Positions 61,171 through 64,000 of a DNA stretch of 64,000 bases are shown in pieces. Position 1 is the stretch's first letter; the number at the start of each line of letters is the position of its first letter. The translations under genes were made by a program, and so were the position numbers. Under the pieces are notes generated by a model. The model did no database searches. It had not been told where the DNA came from and was given only the letters and a program-made list of their open reading frames with translations. This stretch comes from Camellia lanceoleosa (taxonomy: Eukaryota; Streptophyta; Magnoliopsida; Ericales; Theaceae). The stretch spans positions 98,742,182 to 98,806,181 of the forward strand of contig CM045761.1 of the NCBI GenBank assembly GCA_025200525.1, written 5' to 3'.

Positions 61171-61605
61171 TTGGTTAGAAACATTGGGACGTGTTCCGGT
61201 ACTTATACCACACCTCCTTTTGGTTTAGAACACATGGGTGCATCCCGATGTTCACACCACTACGTTCTCCTCTCGCGTGCGGCGCGTTAGGACGCTTTGG
61301 TTTAGAACATGTGGGTGCGTCTCGGTGTTCACACCACTCATTTCTCCTCTCATGTGTGGCGTGATAGGACGCTTTCGATTAGAGACATTTGGGTGCGTCC
61401 TGGTGTTCTCGTTACCCTTCTTCTCTCGCATGTGGTGCATTACGATGTCTTCGGTTTCGAACATGCGTGTGCGTCCTGGTGTTCATTCATTCCTATTCTC
61501 CTATCGTATGTGGTGCGTTAGGACATCTTCGGTTTTGAACATTCAGATGCGTTCCGCTGTTCATTTATTCACTTTCTCCTCTCACGTGAGACGCATTTGG
61601 ATGTA
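61171..61605 (+). repeat. 77-bp tandem repeat array, five copies plus a partial
   Basis: Unit starts at about 61221, 61298, 61375, 61451 and 61529 (period 76-78). Each reads roughly TTTAGAACATGTGGGTGCGT, then C-GGTGTTCA, TTCTCCTCTC, and GTGTGGCGC-TTAGGACG. A partial copy precedes. A 206-codon open frame over the array (61238-61858) is probably chance, because the period is not a multiple of three. Confidence 0.9.
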
Positions 61606-62235
61606 TTCACATCCCTCATCTGGTCTAGGAGACCTTAAATCCTCTAAAGGTGCAATTCCTTTGGTGTTTGTCGTGCCCGAACGACTTCCGGTGGTCTGGT
61701 ATAGCGGTGAGTTCCTAGGAGATCAATTGAGACGGTGGACACTAGAGTACGAATGGCCGATGCCTAGAATGCAAAGGTTCGGGATTTTCGAGACTAAAGT
61801 TTGGTTTAAATACCCAGGGGTGTATCCTCAACTTGAAATCTGTATGGCAGCACCATAGGTTGAGGTAGCGTGTATGCGCCTCGATTCTGGATACTGAACC
61901 AACCTAGTCTATCACCCTGTTGGAGAATAGGGAAAGCTGCGAACATAGCCAGGAAGAAAAGTAGTACCTGTGGTTCAGAAATGCAAAATGTAGAAGAGGA
62001 AGATCCCCAGCAGCATGAGGTGAGTCATCACTAATTGATCCTGTAAGATACTTTCACTTCCCAGCTACATCGCATTTCATTATCTAGTACTTCTATCACG
62101 TTACATATAGGAATTATTGCATACATCTATTGCATCATATCCATTTTATTGCTTGCATCCTTTCTATGTTAAGCTTGGTTTGGCATGTGCCCATAACTTC
62201 CTTCATTAAAGCATGGTTCTGTGATTATGTATACG

Positions 62236-62600
62236 TGCCTATTCCACTAAGAGAATTGTGGTATGAGGGTTTCGGCACCTTTTCTGCATTAGACGTGGTC
62301 TGTTTTGTGTCCGTACCTTTTTTAAAGTAAAATGTGGTTTGGCCGCACGCCTTATTCACTTCATCCATTGCATCCATTGCATCATATTTTGTTTTGTTGC
62401 ATTCAACATGTAGGATCACAATGTTCCCTCAGTAGATCATTCCTCACTTGTATCATCCCACCAAATTACTTGTATTCTTTCTGCGAAACACATAGTTCTA
62501 CATGTGCACACGCCTACTCCACTAAGAGAATTGTGGTTTAAGGGTTCTGGCACCTTTTCTGTGTTAAACGTAATTTGATTTTGCATCTCCATCCCTTTAT
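62236..62600 (+). repeat. Pair of direct repeats 275 bp apart
   Basis: CTATTCCACTAAGAGAATTG then TGGTATGAGGGTTTCGGCACCTTTTCTGC (62239) recurs, with few changes, at 62514. CATTGCATC-type text fills the space. Confidence 0.8.
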
Positions 62601-62720
62601 GGTATTTGTGTGGTTTGTACTGCTTGTTGTTTGATTATTTCAATTACATTTCATGTCATTTGCATTGTTTCGTTACATTGCATATCATTGACACTGTTTT
62701 GTTGTATTGCATCCTGCCCC

Positions 62721-62780
62721 TGAACTACGCTGGTTTGATTCCTTGCAAAGGGATACGTAGGCAACCTGCGGGCGCAACCA
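62721..62780 (+). other. Conserved hairpin-forming block, copy 2
   Basis: TGAACTACGCTGGTTTGATT then CCTTGCAAAGGGATACGTAGGCAACC. The outer stem CTACG/CGTAG is perfect; the inner stem ATTCC/GGGAT has one wobble. It lies about 130 bases before LTR4, where packaging or plus-strand priming signals may be expected. Confidence 0.65.
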
Positions 62781-62907
62781 TTTGTTTCTGCATCTTCATT
62801 TTATTTGTTTGTCCAAGTCTTCAGCCTTGTCAAAAATGCGTCATCTCTGGGCTTTGACATTCACTTACATCATTTCGTGACTCTGAGCTCTGTCAAAGAG
62901 GAACAAC

Positions 62908-64000
62908 TGTAGACACCCCATTTTTGACCGTCCTTAAGACTTGGGCGCCACTGATTGCTTACTCGATGGTGCAGGCTATGTTGTGTAAAGGTTCAATTTC
63001 TTCAACAAGGAGAGCGTCAAATCCAAATCTCACACCCCAGTTTTGGACCAAAAGATTTTAGACCTTAAAACCCTCTCATTCAAAACATTTTTGAAAATGC
63101 TTCTACGATGTTCCAAGGGTTGCATATTGTTAAATGTTGCGCTTTTCGGTAAGCTGAGCAAGGACAAAGTGGAATAAATGAAGGAGAGGTGAACCCTTTG
63201 GAAAAAAATCTTTAAAACACCTTATTTAGGGGTTTGGAGTTGAAGAAAATTGGAGGAGAGGGAAGAAACCCAGTTGGGGAAGAAGTTGGGCATGAATCGA
63301 TAAGGGAGAGTCGAGCGGCCCTCGCTAAATCAGGCCTATCCATTTTCACACTTGTATTTCATCTATGTGGCCACCACCATTGGAAGGAAGACTTTCAGGG
63401 CTTCATTTTGCACTCAAGAATCTCCTAAAGCTGAGTCTAAATGAGAGAGATATGGTTGGTTGAATTTGGGCATCAATCTGGTTGGATCGAAACTGAGCAG
63501 TCTTCACTAAAAGAGGGATATCTCTTAGCTCATATGGAATTTTGACATGAGGCTGCCACCATTGGAAATCTTACTTCCGGGGCTTCAATTTAGACACAAG
63601 AATGGCCTGAAAACAAGTTCAGATGAAGTAGTTATGCCCGTTTAAGTCGGGCTTGGAAGCAGACTTTTAGTGGCCGGCTGGCCACCACAAGTGGACGACC
63701 AGCCAGAAATGTGGGTTGTCGGCTACTAAAGTACCCGGTCAGCCACTAATGTCCCCAACTCAGATATTTTGTAGATCTTTTCCCGCCAGCTATTCTACAC
63801 AAGCTCCAACTGTCCTGTTTTGCAGATATTTCGACCAAGGCTTCTATTTTGCTATATATTGAAGCCATATCTCTCATATTGCAAGGTTAACAAATTTTGG
63901 GAGCCTCTCTCTCTAAAAATCCTCTCTCTCTGGAGTTCTCTCTCTCTTTCCCTTTTGTGCATACAAGAAGAGAGTGTGCATGGAAGTAGAGATAGACCTC
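62908..64000 (+). mobile_element. Ogre-like LTR4 (3' LTR of Og3), cut by window edge
   Basis: Starts TGTAGACACCCCATTTTTGA and follows LTR3 closely, with a ~45-base insertion (about 63150-63198). The GTGGCCGGC cluster (63668-63750) and TATA box CTATATATT (about 63852) are conserved. A purine-rich stretch TCAAAGAGGAACAAC precedes it and is a weak polypurine tract. Confidence 0.85.

Noticed and set aside
61238..61858. 206-codon plus-strand ORF as a possible novel gene
   Set aside because: Half of it spans the 77-bp tandem array, whose period changes frame in each copy, and the rest has no recognised domain.
62750..62766. tRNA-like B box as evidence for a SINE or tRNA gene
   Set aside because: No A box, no cloverleaf, and the same block recurs inside the Og3 element; kept only as a structural motif.

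Overview
The window looks like repeat-dominated nuclear DNA of a higher plant, most likely a eudicot with a large genome. I found no intact host gene and no tRNA or rRNA gene. The evidence is long stretches of decayed Ty3/gypsy gag-pol coding sequence, long LTRs starting TG and ending CA, CACTA-type DNA transposons, small inverted-repeat elements and many (GA)n/(CT)n microsatellites. Almost all coding sequence is retroelement-derived and interrupted by stops and frameshifts.

Layout. (1) 1-4160: minus-strand Ty3/gypsy element A1 (gag and protease remnants, tRNA-Met-type primer site, 2.0 kb LTR), running off the left edge. (2) 4161-6890: AT-rich, geneless DNA with a 213-bp tandem duplication. 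(3) 6890-10935: minus-strand gypsy fragment A2 (gag with zinc knuckle, primer site, 2.2 kb LTR). (4) 10936-17125: plus-strand gypsy element C (degenerate gag-protease-RT-RNaseH-integrase, polypurine tract, 2.5 kb 3' LTR), abutting (5) 17126-20117: the integrase tail and 3' LTR of another plus-strand gypsy element B. (6) 20118-22240: AT-rich DNA with one MITE-like element. (7) 22241-28332: a 6.1 kb CACTA element with a perfect 3-bp target duplication. It has no recognisable transposase and carries minus-strand exons of a captured host gene, including an SCP1-like small CTD-phosphatase fragment (a Pack-CACTA). (8) 28333-34167: small non-autonomous elements, an unassigned small ORF, a 28-bp perfect palindrome, a NAC-domain gene fragment and an LTR-like segment with a ~78-bp tandem array. 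(9) 34168-64000: three successive Tat/Ogre-type gypsy elements (LTRs starting TGTAGACA-CCC, primer sites like TGGCGACTCTGCTGGGGA, matching tRNA-Arg). They retain gag, with protease in one and only scraps of pol in another. The first LTR is split by a 2.56 kb solo LTR with a perfect 5-bp target duplication.

The parts form a nested, decaying heterochromatin-like landscape rather than a pathway. The two most interesting themes are the Pack-CACTA gene capture and the repeated occurrence, inside unrelated LTR families, of clusters of GC-rich palindromic motifs (GCTCGAGC-type in one set, GTGGCCGGC-type in the Ogre-like set). The third Ogre-like element also carries a twice-occurring hairpin-forming block and two kinds of tandem repeats downstream of its coding region. 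Coordinates of degenerate elements come from reading the sequence and comparing copies by eye; LTR ends without a matching partner or target duplication are approximate.
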